Of a stretch of 64,000 nt of DNA, positions 33,785 to 50,100 are shown in pieces. The DNA lies in assembly GCA_030272585.1 (NCBI GenBank), contig BSYQ01000006.1, positions 1,141,001 to 1,205,000 of the forward strand, read 5' to 3'. Every line of letters begins with the position of its first letter. The first letter of the stretch is position 1. The notes beneath the pieces are model-generated. The model worked only from the letters and a program-made list of their open reading frames with translations. It did not search any database and had not been told where the DNA came from. Origin of the DNA: Bryopsis sp. KO-2023 (lineage: Eukaryota > Chlorophyta > Ulvophyceae > Bryopsidales > Bryopsidaceae). Made by a program: the position numbers and the translations under genes.

Positions 33785-36334
33785 ATCCCCACATTGGTTC
33801 CTTTTGAATCGGATCATCGACCGGTTAGGGTTTCTTTGTCGAATGTCCCGGTGGGCAGGGTTCGTTCTCAAAAGCCGAGGTGTTTTTGGAATGTGGCAAT
33901 GTCGGGGTTTTTTCGTACTTCTTTTTCACGCCACACCCCTTCTTTACTAAGGGTGTTTTCGTCTTCCATGGATCTCGATAGTATGGCGGATCAACTTCTT
34001 GCTGCCATTCGTTCTTCTATCCCAGCGTTTGCTTGGAAGATGCCTTCTCAAAGAATTTTTTCTCGATTTCAATGGTTCGATTCGGAATGTTATTCTCTTC
34101 GTGCGCGGGTTTGGCGGGCATATAGATCGGACAAGCATGGGTCTGAGTATAAACAGTTGAGGTCAAATTATCAAAAATTATGTTCAGGGAAAAAATCTGA
34201 TTTTCAGAAGACATACGGGGATCGTTTGTTAGGCCTATATCATAGTGATCGTAAGGCGTTTTTTTCCCATTTTCGACCAAAGTCTTTGGTTGAACCGGAC
34301 TGGGTTTCTATGGACGATTGGGTCAGTTTTTATTCCTCTTTGTTTTCCCCTAAGGACCATGACTCCTCATGGTCTCTTAGTTCTTTTTTTGAGCATACTT
34401 CGGTGCAGGATACCAGTATTTTGGAGCATGCCATTACATTGGAGGAAGTGTTGGGGGCAATTATGCGGTTACGACGTCATGCAGCTCCAGGACTGGATGA
34501 GTTACCAACGGCCCTCTTTAAAGATGCCAAGGATTGTCTCATTGGGATTTTGGCAGGTTTTTACCAGGTGTGTTGGGATCGTAAGCAATTCCCCAGGGGC
34601 TGGTTAACAGGGATTCTACGGCCTTTTTACAAGGGTAAGGGTAATCGTGCTGTCCCTGAATTTTACAGGCCCATAGTCCTGACGTCTCCTCTATATAAGA
34701 TTTTTTCTTATATATTATTGGGTCGCATGGAGGTTGTAGATTGTCGTGTCGGTTTACGTTCAGATTTGCAGGCGGGATTTCATGTAGATTTTTCTCCAAA
34801 TGATCATCTTTTTCTTTTTTGGTTGTTTTGGTTTCATTCTAAGGACCAGCGTCTGCCCTTTTTTATTTTATGGTTGGATTTTCGAAAGGCGTACGATTCG
34901 GTGCAACATAGGCGTTTGTGGGAGACTCTTTATTGTTTTCGTTTTTCAAAAGCCTATGTGGAGATGTGGCAGTATTTATACGAACATTCTTCTTTTGTTA
35001 TAAAGGCATCAGTAGGGACTTCGGTACCGATACCTCTTCGGGCCGGGGTTTTACAAGGTTGTCCAGCAAGTCCTTCTTTATATAGTCTGTATCAGGAGCC
35101 ACTCCAAGATTTATTGAACTCGAGGATTGCTGCTCCTTCCTTGGGTGGGGAGACCATTCCATGTATGATGTTTGCAGATGATACGGGGATACCAGGACAT
35201 TGTTGGTCTGGGGTAAAGGAAGTGTTGCAGGTTTTGATTGAATGGGAACAATATTCGGGAATTGGTTTAAACTTTTCCAAAACGATTCTGATGGTTTTTT
35301 TTCAGCAGCTTATGTCTTCTTCTTTTCATTTTCATGAGCATTCTATACCAATTTCAGAGGACCATACATATTTAGGAATTCGGTTATCATCAAGTTCTCA
35401 TCATCCTTTTTTGCCGCATATTGATTATGTTTTAGCACAGTGTCGGAAAGCAATGGGGTTTGTTTTGTCGCGTCTTTTTGCTCTGAAAATTGAGGATCCA
35501 AAAGTAGCATACAATCTTTTTAAGGTGTATGTTTTGGGCAGTATAGGATATGGGTTTCCTATTTGGGGTCCATTCCTAACAGTTTCTCAGTGGCGTTTGT
35601 TGGAAGCAATTCATCTCCAGTTTATGAGAAGTATCCTCCGTTTGCCTCGATATACGCCAAAGGAGGTTCTGTACGGGGAATTAGGGTGTTATCCATTAGA
35701 ATTAGCACTTTGGTCGCAATTGTGCCGATATTGGAACAAGTTGGTTGGGTTATCAGTTGATCGATTGCATGGAAGATTGTTTTGTTGGGGTTTTGATCAA
35801 TATCACGCATCTCGATCTTCTTGGTTTGGGCGTATTTTGGGTTTTTTCAGACGGTTTTGGCCGGAGAAGATATTTTCTTCTACGACTTTGGTGGACATTT
35901 CGGAATTTCAGCGTCGTTATAAAGCTATGCATGCTGAACATGTTTTCGGTTCATCTGCATCTCGAGTTATATCTTGGTATCGGCATATTAAGTTTTCCCT
36001 CAGATTTGAACGGTATTTGACAACTTTAAAACCAACTTCTCTTCGGGTTTTCTTTACTCGTTTTCGTTGTGGTATTCATTTCTTGGAAGTGGAAGTGGGA
36101 CGATATAATGGTGTACCAAGGGAAAACAGGATTTGTCGGTTGTGTCGATCCGCGGTGGAAGATGAACGGCATTTTCTTTTTGAATGTCCTTTTTATTCTT
36201 CCTTTCGTTCTTTGCATTCAGATGTTTTTCGATGGGCTAATCCCAAGGATCTTTTTAGTAGGGTGCCATCGGGCAAATTAGCTTTAGTTATCAGCAAAAT
36301 GGCTTCAATACGTTCAGCAGGTTTACAATCCTAA
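33785..36334 (+). pseudogene. LINE endonuclease end, reverse transcriptase and C-terminal finger (3' part)
   Basis: Resumes the LINE frame: the endonuclease ends with FESDHRPVRVSL. The reverse transcriptase shows FYRPIVLTSPLYKIFSYILL, LDFRKAYDSVQH, GVLQGCPASPSLYSL and catalytic FADD at 35171-35182. The C-terminus carries ICRLCRSAVEDERHFLFECPFY, a CCHC-type finger seen in many LINEs. The stop is at 36332-36334. This part is uninterrupted. Only the LTR insertion separates it from the endonuclease part, in a way that would be in phase if the insertion and one ATCC were absent. It cannot be translated as one protein now. Confidence 0.9.
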
Positions 36335-36440
36335 GGTTTTTGTTTTGTTTTTGTTTTTTTTGTTTTTCTTTTTCTTTTCTTTCCTTTTTGTCTTTGTTCC
36401 AGCATCATAGAGGGTGATGGCTCTCTTTTGCTGTGGGTTG

Positions 36441-36464
36441 TAATTATGATTATGATTATGATTA
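36441..36464 (+). repeat. LINE 3' tail, (TGATTA)n
   Basis: Four or so units of a six-base A/T-rich repeat at the LINE 3' end, just before the right target duplication. A simple-repeat tail in place of poly(A) occurs in some LINE clades. Confidence 0.85.
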
Positions 36465-36478
36465 TGGCATAACTACCA
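36465..36478 (+). repeat. LINE target-site duplication, right copy
   Basis: Exact repeat of 27059-27072. Confidence 0.9.
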
Positions 36479-36720
36479 CATGTACCCATACATTACCTAG
36501 ATTCGACCAAAACGTGCCCAAAACATACCCAAAACGTGCCCAAAACGTGTCAAAATGTGACACGTAATGGGTACAATGTGGGCAATACCCAGCCCTACTC
36601 CTTTAGAGTAAGTCACACAATTGCGGCGCAGAAGCCACATGACGGACTCATTAAACTTGCCGAAGATCTCTGTCTGCGTTGTTGAACAACGACAACGTTT
36701 CTGTTCGCGCAGCTTGCTCG

Positions 36721-36805
36721 CCCCGCTTCAGAGTCGCGCTTGTGATGCGACCTACAAGCTCGCCATCCCCGCTTCAGAGTCGCGCCTGCGATGCGACCTG
36801 GAAGC
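36721..36805. repeat. 46-bp tandem duplication
   Basis: Two copies (starting 36721 and 36767) of a GC-rich unit containing GCTTCAGAGTCGCGC and GATGCGACCT, differing at two positions. It lies in the interior of the candidate CACTA element. Confidence 0.85.
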
Positions 36806-37986
36806 ATTGGACGGTGCCTTGGGCCTCTGATGAAAACGCTGGTATCACCCTGAGGATCTATCGCTGACATGCGTCAATGGGCACAGGCTATGATGCTTTC
36901 GTGGAGGCGGTCGGCTTCCTCCCTATGTCGAGGCTTCACCCACGTGGTCGGTGATGTTCCACTTCTCTGCCCAGCATGTGCAATATTCTAGGTCAGGTAA
37001 CATAATAAAACTGCACAAGGTTTAAGCAGCAACATGAATAGGGATATTTCATCTAAAAAAAGTATTATGATGTTGTTGCCTTTCTGATTTTTTTTTGGCC
37101 CTAAAGAGAGGCCTGTGAACGTTTTTTACAGGGGGAGGGAGGGCTCCTTAGAATGAAATTTGTTTCAGGTGTTTGTAAGGCGAGCATATGTGCTTGCTTT
37201 GGTTAAGAAAAAGCCTTTTTCAGGACAGATTGGAATTGAGAGGATGAACCTGCATTCTGTGTGGCCCTGTACACGAGAAAATAACATATAAGAAGGGACA
37301 AGGTGACATCAACATTTGGGCTGCCCGGTTCTTGTTCTTGTGTGAAAGTGTATTCACACATACGGTGAAAAACAGAGTTCTTTGATTTTCCAGGTATTTG
37401 TATCCATGTTCCTACTTTAAGCATATAATTTATTAGGCCTCACAGAAATCTATTCTTGCAGAAACTTTGCTGAAACAGCGTGTTTCATAGGGGGGATCTA
37501 ATCAGATCCCAGTAATGCCAGTTGGAAATCTCTTGTCAGAAAAAGAATAAACAAAAGATTGAAAAAAATGCATCAGCTGAAGCGTGCCAAACCTTGTATG
37601 TGCATTTCCTCTGATGCAGAAAAGAAGAGTCAGAGGATTGGGTTCAAGATATTGAAAATCCAAGGCTAGCAATCTCCGAAAAGAACTGAGGGGGACAAGG
37701 TGGTTGAAGACTCTTCAAAGGGAATTAGACTCGACACCCCTTTTTGAGAATTGAGGTCCCAAACAAATTTGAATGAGGGATGTTGCTTGTTTTGATGTGC
37801 ACAAATAGATGCACTTGTATGCATTTGGAGGTTGAGGGCTGGATGTGAATGAAGGAACAAGTGTTCTTGTAAATTATTTCTTTTTTGTCACTTTTGTTGT
37901 TCTTGGCAGATTAGGTTTGAACTAGACACCACCCGATTTGTACCTGATCTATAACAAATGATTGATAGCGGGTGGCTGCCCAAAGC
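36806..37986. other. Interior of the candidate DNA element, no gene
   Basis: No frame with transposase-like motifs and no spliceable exons seen. This argues that the element is non-autonomous or internally deleted. Confidence 0.45.
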
Positions 37987-38510
37987 GTACCCAATACATA
38001 CCCACTATGCGTTTATGGGTAAATATAGGGTACTTTCTGTATAATACCCAATTCATACCCATACAATGTGGTAAGGATTGGGTAGGACCCAGTACATACC
38101 CACCGACTTTGGGTATCTTTTGGGTACTACCCAATGCATACCCGTCTCGTTGTGGGTATGTATCGGGTACTACCCAGTCCTTACCCACATTGAATGGGTA
38201 TGAATTGGGTAGTACCCAATTCCTACCCACCAAGTCCGGGTATCGTTTGGGTAGTACCCAATTCCTACCCACCAAGTTCGGGTATCGTTTGGGTACTACC
38301 CAATTCATACCCACCAACTTTGGGTATCGTTTGGGTACTACCCGATCCGTACCAAGCAACTCCGATAACTACCCAAATCGTACCCAAATCTACCCAAATC
38401 GTACCCATAGAATACCCAACTAGGGTATACCCAAATATACCCAAAATTACCCAATTCATGCCATTAAAAAACGGGTAGTCCGCGGGTAGTTTTGGGTACG
38501 AATTGGGTAA
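37987..38510. repeat. Right subterminal TACCC/GGGTA array, partly a 42-bp tandem repeat
   Basis: Dense TACCC and GGGTA motifs in both orientations. Between about 38160 and 38350 they fall into a 42-bp unit (GGGTATCGTTTGGGTA..TACCCAATTC..TACCCACCAA) repeated head to tail. Because 42 is divisible by three and the unit is quasi-palindromic, 14-residue repeats appear open on both strands. I treat these as non-coding. Confidence 0.85.
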
Positions 38511-38841
38511 TTTTCGTAACGTGAGTGACACCCGTTCCTGAAATTCTATCCCAGCCAGCCAACATGTGGCGCAATTGCACGAGAACTACCCGTTCCATGA
38601 AAACCGGTCACATTCACTCAAACAATGGACACAAGAAGGTCTTAACCTTTCCCCTTGTGACGCACAACTCCAACCCTTCAAACGCTAGAAAAGCAGCCTC
38701 TTTGTTTGTGTTGGTGGAATTTCTGCGCGCGCTCATTGTTTGCGGTGCCTTAGTTTTCGCGACAATGATTTTTGCGATTTTCTCCGATCGCAAAACTCAG
38801 CCTATCTGCGGTAGTTGAATTTCTGCCGGGCTTCTGCGCAT

Positions 38842-38883
38842 GTTTGGTTTGGTTTGGTTTGGTTTGGTTTGGTTTGGTTTGGT
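38842..38883. repeat. (TTTGG)n microsatellite
   Basis: Eight uninterrupted TTTGG units about 260 bp upstream of the gamma-tubulin start. Confidence 0.9.
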
Positions 38884-39140
38884 AGCTGAATTATGCAAGC
38901 ATTATGGAGAACAGGAAGGAAATTTGTTTCGTTCTGTTGGGTGCACGTACGTTTTGCTTTATTGTCAGACATCTTTGGTGTGCCAGCAATTACTCATTCC
39001 TCAAAGAGCTGGGATCGTCCTTCACCCGGTCGTCTTGACGTTGCTCGCTGCCGCTGGTGAAACTGTTCGCTCTGCACAATTGCATCAGGTTACTTACATC
39101 CAGGTGCTTCTTTTAAACGTGAGTGAGTTCGTGAGGAGGC

Positions 39141-43545
<4,405 letters not shown>

Positions 43546-45435
43546 AGAATGATTCCTCCCTTCTCTGAGTAATGGGACCTACTGTGGTTCATAGTGAGAG
43601 AGAGGCTGACATATGGAAATCTTGAATAATGTGAAGAAAACCCCTTCCTATTTTTGTTCAATCGCTTTTCCTCTTTCAAAATCAAGAGTCCTGTTGCTTT
43701 TTGGATCGAGTGAGAGAGGAAGGGGAGTTTGGTGGGTGTAGGTATGTAGGCAAGGTGGAAAAAAAAAGAATCATTAGCATGTCACATATATAGGTTTGTG
43801 TTCGAAAATGAGGGGGTGGTGTGGCAATGAGATGGAGGGAGAGTGTATTATGGTCGAAATCAAACTGATGTAAGGATCAGAGTGTAGTACTTGGTGTTGT
43901 CAGTCATGGAGTTTCCAAGGGCGGGCTGTCGGTGGTGTTTATTTGCTCACTGTATCTGATATAGAAAGTGAGGTGGATGAAATTTCAGCAATAAAAAAAA
44001 ACTACCTCGACAATCTTTCATAGCTATGAGGTAGGTATCATAAAAATAACATTGTTTACAACACAAAAAATATGTAATTGTTGTGTACCTGAGATTGAAG
44101 TGAAGTGGTTGCAGTATAGATTGTACCTTCGGTGTTCGTATGTTTTCTAGACTCTGGAATTAGTAGGGGCTTCTCTATAATACTGTGTTCACGCTGTTTT
44201 GTCCCTGTTGCATTGTGCTGTCTGCAACATATTGTAAAATATCATGAGTCATGTAACATTTTCACGATGTCTGCCAGATGGCATGCAAAACAAGCATTGG
44301 AAATTCTTTAAACAAGTCGTGACATAGCCAATTCCATCCGGAAGGGGGAAATGCACAAACTGAAACGAACCCCTCAACGAGGTCCATTCGAATTCTCTTT
44401 TTGTTTTCTTCCCAACATAGATCACAACACTGATCACAAGCTGAAATACGGCCCACCATCAAACCAACACTCCGGTCCCCACCCCCTTTACTTCGCTACA
44501 AAAATCCCACTTGATCTTTACTCAACCCCTGCCCGTTTTTTGCCCCCCCAACCCCACTAAAAAAACGTAACCCTGCACAGTTGTGCAACTCGTGTATGTC
44601 GAGACCAGAACGTATGAAAATCCACCCTCAAAATTTGACCTTATTCAGCATTTCTCATAGCAAAGTCATTTGCCATTCAATCACCACCACGAACGGCGAC
44701 CTGCACTCCCTTCTTCTTTTCTTATCTTTTTACCTTTCTATTTTTAATCCACGACTAGATTGAAACAACAATACCTCTTCATTGAACAAGAAAAAAACAC
44801 CAAACAAGAAAAAAGTTCAAACACCAACGAACTCAAAAAACATAACACATCCCCCTTCTTATGTTCGTTTTTTTTTTTCCTTCCCCAAAGTACACTTGTG
44901 TGTGCATCCATTTCCTCCTTTTCTTCTCCATTTTTTTTCTTTTTTTGGATCCCATAATCAGTTTTCAATGTAATTCTTAATGAAAAGCTTTTTTTTGGGG
45001 GGGGGGGACTGCTGGTTTTTCTTGTTTTAACCTAGATTTTGATTTTGATCTATTTGATTCGAACCCTCATGTCAATCCATTCTGAAACGAAAAAGGGATA
45101 TGTACATACATAACGACGAAATGCCCCCTTCTTCCCCCCTTGTCACACACAACCCCAACAAATAATAAACAAAGAAAGAAAATACAGAAAGGGAGAACAT
45201 TCACAAATCCACCCTCTCATAATTCAATCCAATTCAACTAAAATTGCAAACTCAATCCACCCTCCTGACTTTTGATTCTACTCGACGCCTCCGAGCAGAT
45301 ATTATATAGTTACATAATTTCTCAAATTGCACAACAAGAGAAACCACATATTTCATTCACTGCGTTTCTTTTTTTCCCCCTCGGGGAGTGCGGGGGATTT
45401 TTCTTGCACTTTTCGGCGGCTTATTTTTCCTCAGC
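43546..45435. other. Convergent 3' intergenic region
   Basis: Separates the 3' ends of gamma-tubulin (plus) and the YdjM-like gene (minus). Purine- and pyrimidine-rich tracts and a T8G11 homopolymer junction near 44989; no gene seen. Confidence 0.5.
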
Positions 45436-46387
45436 TTACAGCTGATCGACACTACCGCCTGCGCCTGACCTGTGGGATTTCCTCTCAGTGATGGGGGAAA
45501 CTTCCACAGAGGTCATGGTGTCGATGATTCTCCTCCTGTTTTTCCTTGATTGAATGCATCTCACCAGGAAATAGACGATCAACAGGAAATCCAAGGCAGC
45601 CTCGATAGGGGCGAAAATGTCCCCATGGTGGTCTGGATCCCAGTAGCTCACCGGGCTGTTGAACCTGTTGCATTGCACACCACCAGATTGATTTATATAA
45701 AAGCTTAGTTTTAATTTGTGAATAAAAATATGTATGTGGAGTGCTTCAGTTTCTTTCCACATAGAAAGTTGAGCGAGTTATTTTTAAAGTTTTCTGATTT
45801 TCAACATTTTTAAACACTTGCAGCATTCCTAAATTAGATGATGGGACATTATGTACTCTCCCTTTGCTTGGTTTCTTGATACCAACTCAAAATCCTGTGG
45901 TGAAATTACGTAATCCATAAAATTGTGCTGCGCATCTTTACCTGGCATGCCACTCGAACGGGAACAACAACGCAGGACCGTCGCCTGCATGTGTGGGAAT
46001 ATCCAGCAGAGAGTGCAGGGCGCATCCCGCAGCAAACCAACAGAGCGGTTTCCCCGCTTTGCTCAATCGACCCAGACTCTTCCGCTTATTCAACGCCGCT
46101 CCCAATCCCGCGTAGAACAATATCAAGAAAGGAGCGTGAAACAAACTGGTGAGGACGATCCACAACGGGTTGTGGAAATACAGCTCGTCGTAGGCATCCC
46201 CGAAAGTTGAAGCATTGGAGCCTGATATCTTGTTGGACAACGCATAGCCAATGGTCAGGCCTATCAAAGGAATGTCTGGAGCAACCGAGCCCCACAGGAA
46301 GGCTTTCCCAGTCTTTATCGGTGGGGTGCGCCGGCCCAACAAGTCGCATATCAGCGCAGTTATCAGGAAATGGGAATACGTCTGCAT
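45436..46387 (-). CDS. YdjM-like membrane-bound metal-dependent hydrolase
   Basis: Two exons, 45942-46387 and 45436-45664, give 224 residues. The start MQTYSHFLITALICDLL, LWGSVAPDIPL, YFHNPLWIVLTSLFHAP, CALHSLLDIPTHAGDGP, FPFEWHARFNSPVSYWDPDHHG and a last hydrophobic helix match the bacterial YdjM/DUF457 family (PF04307). That family has several membrane spans and conserved His/Asp residues suggesting metal-dependent hydrolysis; no substrate is established. The intron falls between the two most conserved motifs, so this is a genuine eukaryotic gene and not contamination. The basic, Ser-rich tail (RKNRRRIID onward) is outside the family core. A bacterial origin is plausible but not shown. Confidence 0.8.
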
Positions 46388-47124
46388 GTTGTTCCAGCTC
46401 GCGCGCGCGCTCTCTCTCTCGCCCACTCCCACCCCCACTCGACAAGGCCAGCAATACTAACCTGAGTTTGGGATTTTCTGATCGCACCCTCACCGCGCAA
46501 GTCCCGCGAACCAGAGAATGATGATGACACATAGAATGAGTGGGGGTTGGAAGCACGTTACGATATCTTCCCTCCAGCCAACACCTGTGAGAAAACAAAA
46601 TCTTGATTTTTTTGTTCATCCCCTTCCCGTCCCTTGGTTTTGCTATCGAAGGAAAAAAAAGAGGAATTCGTTGCCCCCCTCGCAAAACCTCAATCATGGT
46701 TTCCTCCAAGCATCGCGAACTCCCCTCTGTCTTCCCCTCGGTCGCTCGAGGAAATCGACGTCGTGTCGCCACGATGCACGGATATGTCGCGCAAAATGTG
46801 CATTGATTTCGCTCAACTTTTCAATTCCAGTGTGCATCCATCGGAGTTGATTTGGCAGAAAACAGCACCAGACCTGGGAGATATGCTCACTGAAAGGAAT
46901 TCGTCCACCAGTGTGCATATGGGAACAGAACACAAAAAGGAAAAATGCATCCCACAAAGATGTATGCTCCACCACAACGAAGATGTTAATGGTCGTTACA
47001 AGAAGACATCCCTACAACGAACCACTCAACTGCAGATTGTACTGTTCATCTCAATGGCAATCATCCCCAGAATATGCGATACCTCCCCCCCCACCAACAC
47101 ACTTTTCATTTCTTCTCCTCATCC
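46388..47124. other. Intergenic stretch between two minus-strand genes
   Basis: A 201-codon plus-strand frame starts at 46634 but has no recognisable motif and runs into the antisense of the next gene. I see no supportable gene. Confidence 0.4.
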
Positions 47125-50100
47125 TCAACTCAGCCCTTCCCCAGCATTAAATTTCCTAGCAGTCTTGGCCCTGAGTGCATCCACGCTCTCATCATCCTCT
47201 TTGGCATACTCGATGACTAATCTCCTTCCGTACAAATGAGCTCCAGTGACCCCATCTTTGGCGCTCTCTGCCTCCTGCTTGGTAACAAAATCGACGAAAG
47301 CAAACCCCCTGTGCGTTCCGTCAAACTTTTTGGGCAATCGGCAAGTCTTGATGTGTCCGAATGGTCCAAACAACCCCATGATATCTTGCTTGGTCGCTTC
47401 AAATGCCAGATTCCTGACGATCAGCTTGGTTGTTTTAACATCGGGTTTCGCCTTTCTCTTTCGGGTGGTGGTTGCAGCACCCGAAGTCAGTTGAGATTTG
47501 GACGATTTTCGCAGACTTCTCTGGAGTTCCAGCTTGTGCCCATCAAGCAACGATCCCTGGATAACGAAACACGAAAAAACAGGACGTTTGAAGGCCAAAA
47601 AAAACGGAGTTTGCAGCTTTCTGTGGTGGATTGCTTTCTGAGGGAGAGACAACACAAAATGAAAATCCATAGACTGCGAGGAGTGGACCGCACTGCGCAT
47701 CCCACTGAAAAAACCCCACAGGGGTTACTGCATTTTCTGTTTATTTTCATTTACCTGCAGAGTCTTAATGACGTGTTTCACCACCCGATCAGAATCCACC
47801 TCCACGAATCCATACCCAGCCGAAACCCTCTTCCCACCGCTTCGCAATTTGGTTGCCACCACTGTGGAATTCACTTTTCCACCAATTTCTGACACCACGT
47901 TGTCGAAATGGCTTCGGAGCCCAGCCTCGGTTGTGGTGAAAGAGAGATTTTTCACAAACACTGTTGCTGATGCCACCGAGGTTTCATCGCCGCTGTCCAA
48001 AACTTCTTCCACTGATTCTGGAGCAAAATCAAAATCTTTTATTTTTATTTTTGCATCAATTTCATTGGCAAATTGCTATTCATACCGTAAGAAGCCATTG
48101 GATGCGATCTCCCATTGAGAGTGTCACCGTACGTTTTTGAAGTAACACTTTTTTTCCCAAGACTTCAGGAGAAGAATTTTTTCCTCTTTTTTTGCTTGAA
48201 CAAACCCAATTGATTAATTTTCAATTTGCCACAGCACCTCTCTTTCCCTTGAGACATTCCAAAACTCACCAATTGCAACTGGCTCCTTGGCTGCATCCTC
48301 CTCCTTGGGCTGCTCCGGTTGCTTCTGTGCAGGAAGCGGTTCCAACACCCGATCAGCATGAACCATAAAAATGCCTCGAGGAGCCCATTCCAAGTAAATC
48401 GGCACCCCATGATACTTCCTGTATGACAGACATCTGAACGCCCTCTGAGCATCCGACGAATCTTGAAATTCCACAATAGCGAGGACCTTCGTGGGGGGAA
48501 GCACCAGTCGTAAAAGCGGCCCGATGTCTCCAAACATCCCTTGAAGCTCCTCCCTTTCCGTCATGTACGGTAAATTCTTGATCAACAGGGTGGTGCTGCT
48601 TCGAGAAACGGACACAGAGCTGGATGCTTTTCCAGCAGCTGCTGCCGCCTCTTCCATTTTTTCGACGCTCACACCAGCATCCCCTAATGCGTCTTTTGTT
48701 TTTGCAATGATTTGGGTTTCTCCGAGTGCCATTCGCACCCCCAAATCAGAGGCATCCCTGTCCATCAGCTCGCTCTTCGAAACTCCGTAATGGGCTGCAA
48801 TAGCTTCCGTCACAGTATCTGGCCTCATGAACAGAGTGTTCCAAGCTGATCTATTACCCAGGTTTGCCTTTTCTTTGGCTGCTTTTTCAGATTTGAATCC
48901 CCCTTTTTGATTTTTCTCATTTGGATCATCGGCAGGCTCAGGGGGGGCTTCTCCAGGCAATACGTGCATTAGTCGACCCTGGAAAATTCGCCCATCCATT
49001 TGCTTGAAACCTTGGATTGCAGCCTCCGCTTCCGAGAAATGGATCAAAGCGAAGCCTTTCGATCTGCAGAACAAATCAAAGTCGAAACACCACATGTCCT
49101 CATTTGCTTCCAGCCACGACAATAGCAGTGTGTTTACCCAGTATTATCCTGCTGTTTTGGCAATCGGTAGAATGGAGGGGGAGGGGAAATCAGTTTTTCC
49201 AACTGATTGCCAGCCTGGTTTCCAGAAAGGTACCCTCAGAAAAACAACACACCTTTCTGTTCTCTTATCGACAGCCAGGTTGACCTCCACTATATCCCCA
49301 AACTCTTCGAACAGCGAAATCAAGTCCGCCTCGGTCGCCTTGTAGGACAGATTCCTAACGAACAATCTCTTTGTTCGAGAAACCACATCTTCAGCGGACT
49401 CCGCTTCGTTTTCCCTTCCAGAGGTTGATTCAGGATTCTCTTTCAATTCCTCCAGATCCTCATCATCGTGTTCGGTCGTTGATTCTGGTGGATTTTGGAC
49501 CTTTTCGTTGGAGGTTTCTTCGCCGTCCTCGTCCGAAAATATCTCCTCAAGTTCTGAGGACGATGCCCCAGACAGTATTTCTTCCTGTGAAAAAAACTTT
49601 TGAATCCACCCCCTCTTCCATTTCTTCCAAACTATTATCCAGAACCATGTTAAAACAATGCTCAGAAATTGGCAAAGAATACAATAAGAAAAAAAAATAA
49701 TGGTAAGGCTCCACCAAACAAGAGTGAGTCCTAGATGAAGCATCCTATTGCTATGTTGCCCCAGGGTATGACTAAGCGAAACTCGTCCTTCTGATGTGTT
49801 GTCACATCTCCTTCGCAAAAAATCAACAATGGGAAAACAGGGTTCCAAGCAAAGTATTTTCAACTCACCAATTCTTCCGATCCATCCTCACTTTCAGCAT
49901 CAAAGTCTTTCCTCATTTTGCTCCTCAGGTAGTCCATGTCTGACAAGGCAACTTCCCCCCCTTTATCAGCTGTTTCTTCAGCATCGCTCATTTCGATGGA
50001 ACCCCCTTCCCCTGATACTTTGTCTTTTTCTTCGCCAGCTCCTTTGTCAAACGCTGTCAGTGCAGAGTCAGCATTTCCCCAAGACTGCATCTTGCTCCTT

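Larger units (their letters stand above)
27073..36464 (+). mobile_element. Non-LTR retrotransposon (LINE), inserted in the array and itself interrupted
   Basis: It is bounded by a 14-bp target duplication and ends in a TGATTA-type microsatellite tail rather than poly(A). Without the nested LTR element the body is about 3.4 kb. The endonuclease domain begins within ~30 bp of the left border with no start codon and no ORF1, so the copy is 5'-truncated. The single remaining frame encodes an AP-type endonuclease, reverse transcriptase and a C-terminal cysteine/histidine finger. Apart from the LTR insertion I see no frameshift or stop in that frame. Confidence 0.9.
26585..38527. mobile_element. 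Candidate CACTA-type (EnSpm-like) non-autonomous DNA transposon, outermost layer of nest
   Basis: The left end reads CACTCGCGTAACG and the right end, reverse-complemented, CACTCACGTTACG; the similarity continues into TACCCAA and TCGTACCC on both sides. A 3-bp ACA flanks each end. CACTA elements are known for CACTA/G termini, 3-bp target duplications and arrays of subterminal repeats in both orientations, and all three are seen here apart from the fifth base of the terminus. Removing the LINE leaves about 2.5 kb with no transposase frame, so it would be non-autonomous. The assignment is inference from end structure. Confidence 0.5.

Noticed and set aside
37987-38510. CRISPR-like array or telomere repeat
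   Set aside because: Units are direct and inverted pentamers without unique spacers, with no cas genes, and the sequence is not a uniform telomere repeat.
37949-38531. 14-residue tandem-repeat protein (GYRLGTTQFIPTNF-type)
   Set aside because: The 42-bp unit is open in several frames on both strands, lies in a subterminal repeat array, and has no start, splice or domain evidence.
46634-47239. 201-codon plus-strand frame
   Set aside because: It runs into the antisense of the RBM19-like gene's last exon, with low-complexity composition and no motif.
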